Shown one piece after another: positions 1 through 6,957 of a stretch of 14,261 bases of DNA. Positions within the stretch are counted from its first letter, which is position 1. Every line of letters starts with the position of its first letter. The position numbers were made by a program, and so were the translations under genes. This stretch comes from Pseudomonadota bacterium (lineage in GTDB: Bacteria; Pseudomonadota; Gammaproteobacteria; Steroidobacterales; Steroidobacteraceae), in assembly GCA_021817875.1 (NCBI GenBank), contig JAKAFQ010000036.1, positions 1 to 14,261 on the forward strand, read 5' to 3'. Below the pieces are notes generated by a model, which saw only the letters and a list, made by a program, of their open reading frames with translations, was not told where the DNA came from and searched no databases.

Positions 1-7
1 GACTCCG

Positions 8-232
8 TCAGACCGGCTTGCGCTCGCCGGCGCCGGCCGGGGGCTGCGCCGCGCCGGCATGCTCCTCCTGGGCATCGAGCAGCGCGCCGCCTGCCGCCGA
101 GATCAGCACGATCATGGTGGTGCCGATCAGCCAGGCGAAATACCAGGCGCCCTGATCCCCGAGAATCGCGGCCAACACGGTCACCATGACGGCGATGATC
201 AGGAACAGCAGAAAATACAATACGCTGCGCAT
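8..232 (-). CDS. cydX: CydX-like small subunit of cytochrome bd oxidase with an extra N-terminal helix
   Basis: This is a 74-residue membrane protein directly after cydB. Residues 29-52 (AWYFAWLIGT, then a hydrophobic stretch and an acidic end) match the start of E. coli CydX (MWYFAWILGT), the single-helix subunit that stabilises the haems of bd oxidase. CydX proteins are usually about 35-60 residues and begin at this Trp-Tyr. Here a first hydrophobic helix (about residues 3-24) and a short GDQG linker precede it, predicting two membrane segments. The tail after residue 56 is Ala/Pro/Gly-rich and soluble. The start is supported by GAGGG a few bases upstream, overlapping the cydB stop, with a 10-nt gap. 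The internal Met16 has no ribosome site. Third gene of cydABX. The CydX assignment rests on motif and position; the role of the first helix is unknown. Confidence 0.8.
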   Translation of the reverse strand: MRSVLYFLLFLIIAVMVTVLAAILGDQGAWYFAWLIGTTMIVLISAAGGALLDAQEEHAGAAQPPAGAGERKPV

Positions 233-242
233 GCCCGTGCCC

Positions 243-1376
243 TCAGTACGCGTGTTCGTCGCGGGAAATGCTCGAGGTGCTGACCTTGCCGCGCATCACC
301 CAGAATGCCCAGCTCGTGTACCACAGGATAAGCGGCACGAAGAATGCCGCAAAGCCCATCATCCACAGCAGCGTCAACTGGCTGGAGCTGGAGTTCCACA
401 CCGTCAGACTCATCGATGGGTTGCTGCTCGAGGGCAGCATGAACGGAAACAGCGCGGCGCCGGCCGTGCCGATGACGCCGATCCAGGCCACCGCACCCAG
501 CCACCAGCCGAGATGCGAGCGCCCGGCCCGGGCCGCGAGCAGCGCACCGGCCATGCCCACGAAGCCGAGCAGCGGCAGCACCCACAGGCTCGGGTGCGCG
601 GCGAAGTGATCGAGCCAGCCGCCCGGCAACATCTCGACGGTCTGCTGCAACGGGGTCTGCGGCACGCCGGGACCGGGGCTGGCGACCAGGTGGTAGCCGG
701 AGAGCGCATGGACCCAGAAGCCGCCGATCCCGAACAGCCCGATCGCCACCGCTGCGGCCACCTGCGCCAGGGCGCGGGCGCGTGCGAACATCGTCCCCTC
801 GGCGCCGTTCATCACGGTCAGCCCGCCCATCATCGCCGCCAGCGCCAGCGACAACACTCCGGTCATGAGAGCGAAGGGATTGAGCAGCCCGAGAAAGCTG
901 CCGGTATAGAACGAGGTCATGTCCCAGGCGAAATGAAACGGCACCCCGCGGAACAGGTTGCCGAAGGCCGCGCCGAATACCACCATCGGCACCGCGCCGC
1001 TGACGAACAGCACCCAGTCCCACACCTCGCGCCAGCCGCGGCTCGCGATCCGGCTGCGGTACTCGAAGCCGAGCGGCCGCATGATCATGGTCCACAGCAG
1101 CAGCAGCATCACCACGTAGAAGCCGGAGAACGCCGTGGCGTAGATCAACGGAAACGCCGCGAAGATCGCGCCGCCGCCGAGGATGAACCACACCTGATTG
1201 CCGTCCCAATGCGGTCCGATGATGTTGAGCGCCACACGCCGCTCCTCATCGGTGCGGCCGACGTAGCGCAGAATCGCCCCGACGCCCATATCCATGCCAA
1301 CCATCACCGCCAGGCCCATCAGCAACACGCCGAGCAGGAGCCACCAGATCACCTGAGCCGTCGCATACAGTAGCAT
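243..1376 (-). CDS. cydB: Cytochrome bd ubiquinol oxidase subunit II
   Basis: A 377-residue polytopic membrane protein, close to the roughly 380 residues usual for CydB. It is the haem-free partner of CydA in the bd-type quinol oxidase, which reduces O2 to water in the inner membrane without pumping protons. Typical sequences are GPHWDGNQVW at residues 54-63 (including Asp58), the following glycine-rich helix, and SGFY near residue 84. The usual DGFD motif in the first helix reads VGMD here (residues 26-29): the second Asp (29) is kept and the first is Val, codon GTT. The start ATG lies 3 nt after the cydA stop, with GGAGGG inside the last cydA codons acting as ribosome site, so the two are probably translationally coupled. 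Family assignment is secure. Confidence 0.97.
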   Translation of the reverse strand: MLLYATAQVIWWLLLGVLLMGLAVMVGMDMGVGAILRYVGRTDEERRVALNIIGPHWDGNQVWFILGGGAIFAAFPLIYATAFSGFYVVMLLLLWTMIMRPLGFEYRSRIASRGWREVWDWVLFVSGAVPMVVFGAAFGNLFRGVPFHFAWDMTSFYTGSFLGLLNPFALMTGVLSLALAAMMGGLTVMNGAEGTMFARARALAQVAAAVAIGLFGIGGFWVHALSGYHLVASPGPGVPQTPLQQTVEMLPGGWLDHFAAHPSLWVLPLLGFVGMAGALLAARAGRSHLGWWLGAVAWIGVIGTAGAALFPFMLPSSSNPSMSLTVWNSSSSQLTLLWMMGFAAFFVPLILWYTSWAFWVMRGKVSTSSISRDEHAY

Positions 1377-1379
1377 GTC

Positions 1380-2984
1380 TCAGCCCTCCAGCCGGGTGTC
1401 GTACGAGGCCGCCGGAGCCCGGCGCGCCGCCAGCGTGGGACGAGCCTGCGACTCGCCCGTGCCGGGCGGCTCATGCGGACCGAGCCGGATCGCCCGCACC
1501 ATCAGGTACATCTCGACGGCGATGAAGATCGAATACAGCGTGACGAAACCGATCAGGGAAAAAGCCATGTAGCCCACGCTGTGGGTCGAGGCGCTCATCC
1601 ACGTCGGCAACACGCCATACACCGTCCACGGCTGGCGGCCGAGCTCGGCCACCAGCCAGCCGGCTTCATTGGCGAGGAAGGGCACCGGGATCATCCACAC
1701 CGCCACTTTCAGCACCCAGGTCTTGAACTGAATTCTGTTGCGCAGCGTATACAGGGCGGCCAGCACGAAGAACGCCAGCATCGCCAGCCCGAAGGCCACC
1801 ATCAGGCGAAATGCCCAGAACACCACGGCGACGGGCGGAATGGTGTCGCGCGCCGCCTGCTCAATCTGCGCGGGCGTGACCTGGCTCAGATGCGGCGCGT
1901 AGCGCTGCACCAGAAACCCGTAGCCGAGATCCGCCCGGTGCGCATTGAACTCGGCGAGCGCGGCCGCGTCCCGCGGATCCTTCGACAGCGCTTTCAGCGC
2001 CTGCACCGCCGGGATGCCGTTGCGGATCTTCTCAACCGCCTGGCGCTCGAGCGCATCGATCCCCGGCACCGTCCCCCGCAGCGAATGCGTCACCAACAGC
2101 GAGAGCACCGCCGGCACCTGCAGCTTGCCGAGGTCTTTCTGCTCGGCCTGGCTGGGGAAGGCGATGAGATTGAACGGCATCGGCGCGGGCTGCGTCCTCC
2201 ACAACCCTTCCATGGCCGCCAGCTTGGTCGGCTGGACCCGGGCGGCGACGAAACCCAGGGCATCGCCCAGCGTGATCACCCCGATCGTGGCCAGCACGCC
2301 GAACAGCGCCGCCATGCGGAACGAGCGTTTGGCGAGATCCATGTGACGCTGTCGCAGCATATAGAACGCGCTGACGCCGCTGACGAAGATCGCCGCGGTG
2401 ACGTAGCCGGCGATGCTGGTGTGCACGAACTTCGACTGTGCATCGGTGCTGAAGATCAGCTGCTGGAAGCTGGTGAGATGCATGCGCAGGGTGAGCGGGT
2501 CGAACACCGCGCCCCGGGGCGCCTGCATGAAGCTGTTCGCGACCAGAATCCACAGCGCCGAAAGGTTCGAGCCCAGGGCCACCAGCCAGGTGACCGCCAG
2601 GTGCTGGCCCCGGGACAGGCGCTCCCAGCCGAACACCATCAGCCCGACGAAGGTCGATTCCATGAAAAACGCCATCAGACCCTCGATGGCGAGCGGCGCG
2701 CCGAAGATGTCGCCGACGAAACTCGAGTAGAACGACCAGTTGGTGCCGAACTGGAACTCCATGGTCAGGCCGGTGGCCACGCCGAGCGCGAAGTTGATCA
2801 TGAACAACTTGCCCCAGAACTGCGCCATCTGCCGGTAGATCGGCTTGCCGGTGGTGACGTAAACGGTCTCCATCGCGGCCAGCAGGAAGCTCAGTCCCAG
2901 CGTCAGCGGCACGAACAGGAAGTGATACAGCGCGGTGGCCGCAAACTGTATGCGGGAGAGATCGACGACGGTCCCATTGATCAT
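1380..2984 (-). CDS. cydA: Cytochrome bd ubiquinol oxidase subunit I
   Basis: This 534-residue haem-bearing subunit oxidises quinol at the periplasmic Q-loop and reduces O2. By alignment from memory to E. coli CydA (522 residues) the axial ligands are present: His21 (E. coli His19), His188 (His186) and Met395 (Met393). Glu101 and Glu109 correspond to the conserved Glu99 and Glu107, Lys254 and Glu259 to the Q-loop Lys252 and Glu257, and GRQPW sits at 449-453. The distance between helices around the Q-loop (about 255-388) and the total length point to the long-Q-loop type. The start is supported by GGGAGGT 7 nt upstream. First gene of cydABX. No cydDC assembly exporter lies in this window. The C-terminal 35 residues are a soluble Arg/Pro/Ala-rich tail. 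Confidence 0.98.
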   Translation of the reverse strand: MINGTVVDLSRIQFAATALYHFLFVPLTLGLSFLLAAMETVYVTTGKPIYRQMAQFWGKLFMINFALGVATGLTMEFQFGTNWSFYSSFVGDIFGAPLAIEGLMAFFMESTFVGLMVFGWERLSRGQHLAVTWLVALGSNLSALWILVANSFMQAPRGAVFDPLTLRMHLTSFQQLIFSTDAQSKFVHTSIAGYVTAAIFVSGVSAFYMLRQRHMDLAKRSFRMAALFGVLATIGVITLGDALGFVAARVQPTKLAAMEGLWRTQPAPMPFNLIAFPSQAEQKDLGKLQVPAVLSLLVTHSLRGTVPGIDALERQAVEKIRNGIPAVQALKALSKDPRDAAALAEFNAHRADLGYGFLVQRYAPHLSQVTPAQIEQAARDTIPPVAVVFWAFRLMVAFGLAMLAFFVLAALYTLRNRIQFKTWVLKVAVWMIPVPFLANEAGWLVAELGRQPWTVYGVLPTWMSASTHSVGYMAFSLIGFVTLYSIFIAVEMYLMVRAIRLGPHEPPGTGESQARPTLAARRAPAASYDTRLEG

Positions 2985-3271
2985 CAGGGTTACCTCCCGG
3001 GATCACCACCGCGCACCCGGCTGTCACAGCCGACGTCGCGCGTCAGCCCGGTCCGGCGGTCTCTCGCCACCGGCCCTGGCCTGCAAGCGACAGCTTAGGC
3101 AGCATGCCGCCGGCCGGGCATGAGTAACGGACCCAGCCGCCCTGCGGCAACTACCTAGCCTCCGGCGCCGCGCAGCGGCATGGGCCACCCCGGGCCGCAC
3201 CCCGGCGTCTGGCGGACTTTCCGCCTCTCAGGTAACGTACGCGGCTCAGCCGTCCGCGCGCGAGGCCTGCC
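2985..3271. other. Divergent intergenic region between cydA and the SPOR lipoprotein gene
   Basis: These 287 bp must carry both divergent promoters. I found no convincing -35/-10 pair for either side. Visible structure: a 15-bp perfect palindrome at 3018-3032, an inverted repeat CATGCC/GGCATG at 3103-3108 and 3117-3122, and a small hairpin GGCGG-ACTTT-CCGCC at 3211-3225. CGAGG at 3261-3265 is a good ribosome site for the plus-strand gene. I see no open frame here with a recognisable product. Confidence 0.6.
3018..3032. promoter_or_regulatory. 15-bp perfect palindrome upstream of cydA (candidate operator)
   Basis: CGGCTGT-C-ACAGCCG has 7-bp arms around one central base. It lies 34-48 nt before the cydA start codon, where a dimeric regulator could act on cydABX transcription. 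With a one-base centre it is a better protein site than an RNA hairpin. It does not match the FNR (TTGAT-N4-ATCAA) or CRP consensus. The regulator is unknown. Confidence 0.35.
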
Positions 3272-3973
3272 ATGAAAAAGACGTCGATCGGAGTTTACGC
3301 CGCCTGCATCCTGGCCGCCGCCACCCTCGCGGCCTGCAGCTCACCGAACGCGGACTGGAACAAGGCCTCCGCGCAGAACACCGTCGCCGCCTATCAGCTC
3401 TTCATCCAGCACCATCCCGGCGACCCGCGCGTCGAGCAGGCGCGCAACCGTATCGATGCCCTGAAGGACGCACAGGCGTGGCGGGCCGCCCGCAGCGCCG
3501 CCAGCGTCGAGGCCTACCAGCACTATCTGCAGCAGTATCCGGATGGCGCACATGCCGCTGCGGCGCAGAGCGCCATCACCACGCTCAAGCAGTCGGCCGC
3601 ATGGCAGAGCGCGCAGTCTGCCGGCACGGCCGCAGCCTATCAGAGCTTCCTGCAGGACTATCCCGATGCGCCCCAGGCGGCCCAGGCACAGGCCGAGGTC
3701 GACAAGCTGGCCGGTTACCAGGTGCTGTTCGGCCGGTACCGCTCCGCATCGGTCGCGCAGGCCGTCGCCAAACGCATCAAGGTGAAGTTCGGCGGCGTTC
3801 TTCCCGGTGTCGTCGTGCTGGCGCCCGCGGGCAAGAGCAAGCTCACCGAGGTACGCTCCTCCCAGATGAGCCAGAGCGCCGCGCAGGCTGCCTGCCTCAA
3901 GGTGCGCCGGTCCCACCAGTCCTGCTCGGTGGTCAAGATCCGGGCGGTCTCGGGAGGGCTGTCTACCCTTTGA
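3272..3973 (+). CDS. SPOR-domain lipoprotein with three 41-residue helical repeats
   Basis: A 233-residue protein with a lipoprotein signal peptide: MKK, a hydrophobic stretch, and lipobox LAAC with Cys22 as the lipidated residue. Three repeats follow with exact 41-residue spacing (Trp29, Trp70, Trp111), each of the form AYQxFLQxYPD then an Ala-rich helix, a TPR/BamD-like helical pattern. Residues 149-224 (YQVLFGRYRSASVAQAVAKR and following) look like a SPOR domain, the fold that binds glycan strands lacking stem peptides. Cys208 and Cys218 could form a disulfide in the periplasm. It is probably anchored in the outer or inner membrane facing the peptidoglycan. The start is supported by CGAGG 6 nt upstream. 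Its 3' end overlaps the convergent efflux gene by 11 bp. The exact role is unknown. Confidence 0.85.
   Translation: MKKTSIGVYAACILAAATLAACSSPNADWNKASAQNTVAAYQLFIQHHPGDPRVEQARNRIDALKDAQAWRAARSAASVEAYQHYLQQYPDGAHAAAAQSAITTLKQSAAWQSAQSAGTAAAYQSFLQDYPDAPQAAQAQAEVDKLAGYQVLFGRYRSASVAQAVAKRIKVKFGGVLPGVVVLAPAGKSKLTEVRSSQMSQSAAQAACLKVRRSHQSCSVVKIRAVSGGLSTL
3356..3715 (+). repeat. Three in-frame 123-bp coding repeats (41 residues each)
   Basis: The units start at 3356, 3479 and 3602, each with a Trp codon. The third is slightly shorter (38 residues) and runs into the SPOR domain. The shared protein pattern is W-x5-A-x5-AYQxFLQxYPD followed by an Ala/Gln-rich helix. The repeats are diverged at the DNA level, so they look like an old duplication maintained by selection. 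Confidence 0.8.
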
Positions 3974-5435
3974 GGGCGCCGCCGGAGGCCAGCAGCAGCC
4001 GGATCGTATCGAGGTACTGACGCTGCTCGGCCTGCAGCAGACCGAGGTCCGCGCGTTCGCGCTGCCGCTCGGCGTCGAGCACCGGCAGCAGACCCGTGTT
4101 GCCCGCACGGTAGCTCCTACGTTCCAACCTCAGGCGGCTGCGAGACAGCGCGCTCGCATGCGCCTGCGCCGCGACCAGGTCGGCGTCGTACCGCAGGGCA
4201 TCGAGGGCATCGGCCACCTGGCGAAAAGCCCGCAGCACCACCTGCTGGTACCCCTGCGCCCGCTCGTGCAGCACATCGATGGCCGCGCGCCGCTCGGCGC
4301 GCAGCCTGCCGCCATCGAACAGCGGCTCGGTCAGCCCGCCAATGAGCGACCACGCCGTGGAAGCCGGGTTGAACAACACCCCCGGGCGCAGCGCCGCCTG
4401 CGTCAGGCTGCCGGTCAGATCGATCTGCGGGTACAGGTGGGCCGTCGCCACCCCCACCGCCGCCGTCGCGGCATGCAGCTCGGCGCCCGCGGCCAGGATG
4501 TCCGGGCGCCGGCGGACCAACTGCGAGGGCACGCTCACCGGGACCTGCCGCGGCAGGGTGAGCTGCGCGAGCGTCGGATCCGGCTCTGACCAGGTGGCAG
4601 GGGCACGACCGAGCAGCACGGCGAGCGCGTGACGGGCCACGGCCAGCCGTTGATAGAGTGGAGGCAACAGCGTCTGGTCGCTTGCCAGCTGAGTGCGCGC
4701 GGTCAGTACGTCGAGCCGGGGAACGGAACCGGCGGCAACCGCGCGGCGCACCAGCCCGAGGTTGGTCCGATCCTCGGCCAACAGGCCGTTGACCGCCCGG
4801 ATCTCGGCGCGGGCGGCCGCGATCGTGACGACCTGCGATGCCACCTCCCCCGAAAGGACCAGACGCGCGGCCTGCAGCTCGCTCCGGCGGTACTGCAGCA
4901 GCGCCCGGCGTTCCTCGACTGTGCGCGCAACGGCCCCGATGTAGTCCAGTCTGTAACTGACGCTGGCGCCGAACGCCAGGTAGCTGAACGGCGGGAACAC
5001 ATCCGGCCCGAGGAAATTCGCCCCGTACTTCTGCCGCCCGCCCGAGGCGTCTGCCATCACCTGGGGATAGCGGCCTGACGCGCCCACGGTGACCGCCTCC
5101 CGCGCCTGCTGCACGGCCGCCTCGTCGGCGGCGAGATCGTGATTGTCGGCCAAAGCCTGGCGGATCAGCTGGTCGAGCTGCGCCGAACGGAACGCGGCCC
5201 ACCAGGGCCCTGCCTGCCGGGCACCGAGCTCGATCCGCTGGCGGTAGCGGGCGATGCCGACCGGAGCACGCTGCGCCGCGGCGCGGGCCGGGCCGGCGCT
5301 CGGGCGATATCGAGCCGGCAGAGGCCCGTGCGGGCGATGGAACCGGGGGCCGGCCACGCAGCCCGCGCACAGCACCGACAGCACAGCGGTAGCGAGCACC
5401 GGCAGGCGGGAGCGGTTCTGGGGGCGGTTCATCAT
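3963..5435 (-). CDS. Outer-membrane factor lipoprotein of a tripartite efflux system (NodT/OprM type)
   Basis: A 490-residue TolC-like outer-membrane channel protein. The signal peptide ends in LCAGC, with Cys26 as the likely lipidated residue; Cys at position -3 is unusual for a lipobox. Typical family sequences include GPWWAAFRSAQLDQLI (77-91), PSQLVRRRPDI (303-313) and VGVATAHLYPQIDLTGSLT (327-345). Two OEP repeats fill the rest, with long helical hairpins such as 165-260 and 375-480. It is the last gene of marR-emrA-emrB-OMF and should give EmrAB an exit through the outer membrane. The start (ATGATG) is 1 nt after the emrB stop with no clear ribosome site, so translation is probably coupled; either Met may be used. 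The stop codon overlaps the end of the convergent lipoprotein gene by 11 bp. Confidence 0.95.
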   Translation of the reverse strand: MMNRPQNRSRLPVLATAVLSVLCAGCVAGPRFHRPHGPLPARYRPSAGPARAAAQRAPVGIARYRQRIELGARQAGPWWAAFRSAQLDQLIRQALADNHDLAADEAAVQQAREAVTVGASGRYPQVMADASGGRQKYGANFLGPDVFPPFSYLAFGASVSYRLDYIGAVARTVEERRALLQYRRSELQAARLVLSGEVASQVVTIAAARAEIRAVNGLLAEDRTNLGLVRRAVAAGSVPRLDVLTARTQLASDQTLLPPLYQRLAVARHALAVLLGRAPATWSEPDPTLAQLTLPRQVPVSVPSQLVRRRPDILAAGAELHAATAAVGVATAHLYPQIDLTGSLTQAALRPGVLFNPASTAWSLIGGLTEPLFDGGRLRAERRAAIDVLHERAQGYQQVVLRAFRQVADALDALRYDADLVAAQAHASALSRSRLRLERRSYRAGNTGLLPVLDAERQRERADLGLLQAEQRQYLDTIRLLLASGGALKG

Positions 5436-5436
5436 G

Positions 5437-6945
5437 TCAGTCCAGCACCACTGATTCTTCGCTCGAGCGTCCGGCCTTGGGCCGCAGCAGCAGCAGCAGC
5501 GGCAGCAGCGCCAGCGTCATCAGAAACATCAACTTGAAGTCGTCGTTGTAGGCGATCATCTGCGCCTGGCGCGTCACGGCATCATTGAGCGCGGTCAGCC
5601 CCCGGAGGCTGCTGAAGCTGAACGGCGGATGCAGGCGGATCTGTCCACCGTAAGGAACGATGTGCGAAGCCAGACGCTCGTGCATGACCTGCGTGTTGCG
5701 CGTCAGCAGAGCGCTCGTACCGGCAATACCGATGCTGCTGCCGATATTGCGCAGCAGGTTGAACATGGAAGTCCCCTCGGATCGATGCTGGGTCGCAAGC
5801 GTGGCGAACGTCACCGTGGTGAGCGTCACATACGCCAGTCCCGTGCCGAGGCCCTGCAGGAAAGTGCTCGACCAGATCAGGCCCTGGGTCATCTGAGTCG
5901 AATAGCCGCACATGATCAGAAGCGACACCGCGGTCGTGGCGAGACCGGCGCCGATCAGGACCCGGGACTCGACCCGGCCGATCAGCCGTCCGGCGATGGT
6001 CATGGCGATGAAGCTGCCCATGCCCCGCGGCGCCATCGCGATACCCGAAGTCGTCACGGGATAGCCGAGCAGATCCTCGAGCAGCGGCGGCAGCAACGCC
6101 AGGGTTGCGAACAGCACCAGGCCCACCATGAAGATGAGGATGTTGCCCACCGAAAAATTGCGGTCCTTGAACAGTCCTGGGCTCACGAACGGCTCGCGCG
6201 CCGTGAGGGTGTGCACCATGAACACCCAGAAGGCCGCTGCCATCACGCCCGTCTCGATCCAGATCTCGCTCGAGGCGAACCAGTCCTTCAGCTCGCCGCG
6301 ATCGAGCAGCAGTTGCAGCGCCCCGACGGCGAGGCTGAGGGCGCCGAAGCCGAGAAAATCGAACGAGGAGCGGCGCGGCTCGGTCTCGCGCAGGTAGATC
6401 ATGAGCCCGATGGCCGCCAGGATGCCGAACGGCACGTTGATGTAGAACACCCAGCGCCAGCTGTAGTTGTCGGTGAGCCAGCCGCCGAGCACCGGGGCCA
6501 CCATCGGTCCGATGACCACACCCTGGCCCCACAGCGCCATGGCGCGGCCGTGACGCTCCGGCGGGTTGATGTCGAGGAGCACCGCCTGAGCGAGCGGCAC
6601 CAGGCCCGCTCCCGATGCGCCCTGGATGAGGCGGAACAGCACGATCTGGTCGATCGACTGCGCCAGACCGCACAGCGCCGAGCTCACCGTGAACCCGATG
6701 ACCGACCACAGCAGGACGCGCTTGCGCCCGAAACGACCGGCGAGCCAGCCCGACAGCGGGGTCATGATGGCCGCCGCGACGATGTAGGACGTCAGCACCC
6801 AGTCCATCTGCTCGATCGTCGCCGACATGCTGCCGCCGATGCGCGGCAGCGCGACATTGGCGATGGTCATGTCCACCGCCTGCAGCACGGTGGCCAGCGT
6901 CACCGAAATGGTGATCGGTACGCGATGAACGGCGGCGTTCTGCAT
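5437..6945 (-). CDS. emrB: EmrB-type MFS multidrug transporter (DHA2, 14 helices)
   Basis: A 502-residue inner-membrane proton/drug antiporter of the DHA2 family. It shows motif D1 (LQAVDMTIANVALPRI, 21-36), motif A (GWLAGRFGRKR, 66-76), motif C (GQGVVIGPMVAPVLGG, 140-155) and the DHA2-typical WRWVFYINVPFG (163-174). Length fits 14 membrane segments. A periplasmic stretch (about 425-465) lies before the final helix, and a short soluble tail rich in Ser/Glu ends the protein. In E. coli EmrB works with EmrA and TolC to export hydrophobic compounds such as uncouplers and nalidixic acid; the substrate here cannot be told. It starts 12 nt after the emrA stop without a recognisable ribosome site, consistent with coupled translation. 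Confidence 0.96.
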   Translation of the reverse strand: MQNAAVHRVPITISVTLATVLQAVDMTIANVALPRIGGSMSATIEQMDWVLTSYIVAAAIMTPLSGWLAGRFGRKRVLLWSVIGFTVSSALCGLAQSIDQIVLFRLIQGASGAGLVPLAQAVLLDINPPERHGRAMALWGQGVVIGPMVAPVLGGWLTDNYSWRWVFYINVPFGILAAIGLMIYLRETEPRRSSFDFLGFGALSLAVGALQLLLDRGELKDWFASSEIWIETGVMAAAFWVFMVHTLTAREPFVSPGLFKDRNFSVGNILIFMVGLVLFATLALLPPLLEDLLGYPVTTSGIAMAPRGMGSFIAMTIAGRLIGRVESRVLIGAGLATTAVSLLIMCGYSTQMTQGLIWSSTFLQGLGTGLAYVTLTTVTFATLATQHRSEGTSMFNLLRNIGSSIGIAGTSALLTRNTQVMHERLASHIVPYGGQIRLHPPFSFSSLRGLTALNDAVTRQAQMIAYNDDFKLMFLMTLALLPLLLLLRPKAGRSSEESVVLD

Positions 6946-6957
6946 GGCGTGCGGCCG

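Noticed and set aside
1473..3098. A 541-codon open frame antisense to cydA
   Set aside because: Same shadow composition and no domain, while cydA on the other strand has all its haem ligands.
3211..3240. TCTCAGGTA after a small hairpin, resembling the end of a glycine riboswitch
   Set aside because: The rest of the consensus, including the paired purine-rich core, is absent and the downstream gene has no link to glycine.
5480..5510. Run of CAG/CAGCGG trinucleotides
   Set aside because: On the minus strand it is simply Leu/Pro codons (CTG, CCG) in the last membrane helix of EmrB, not a separate repeat element.
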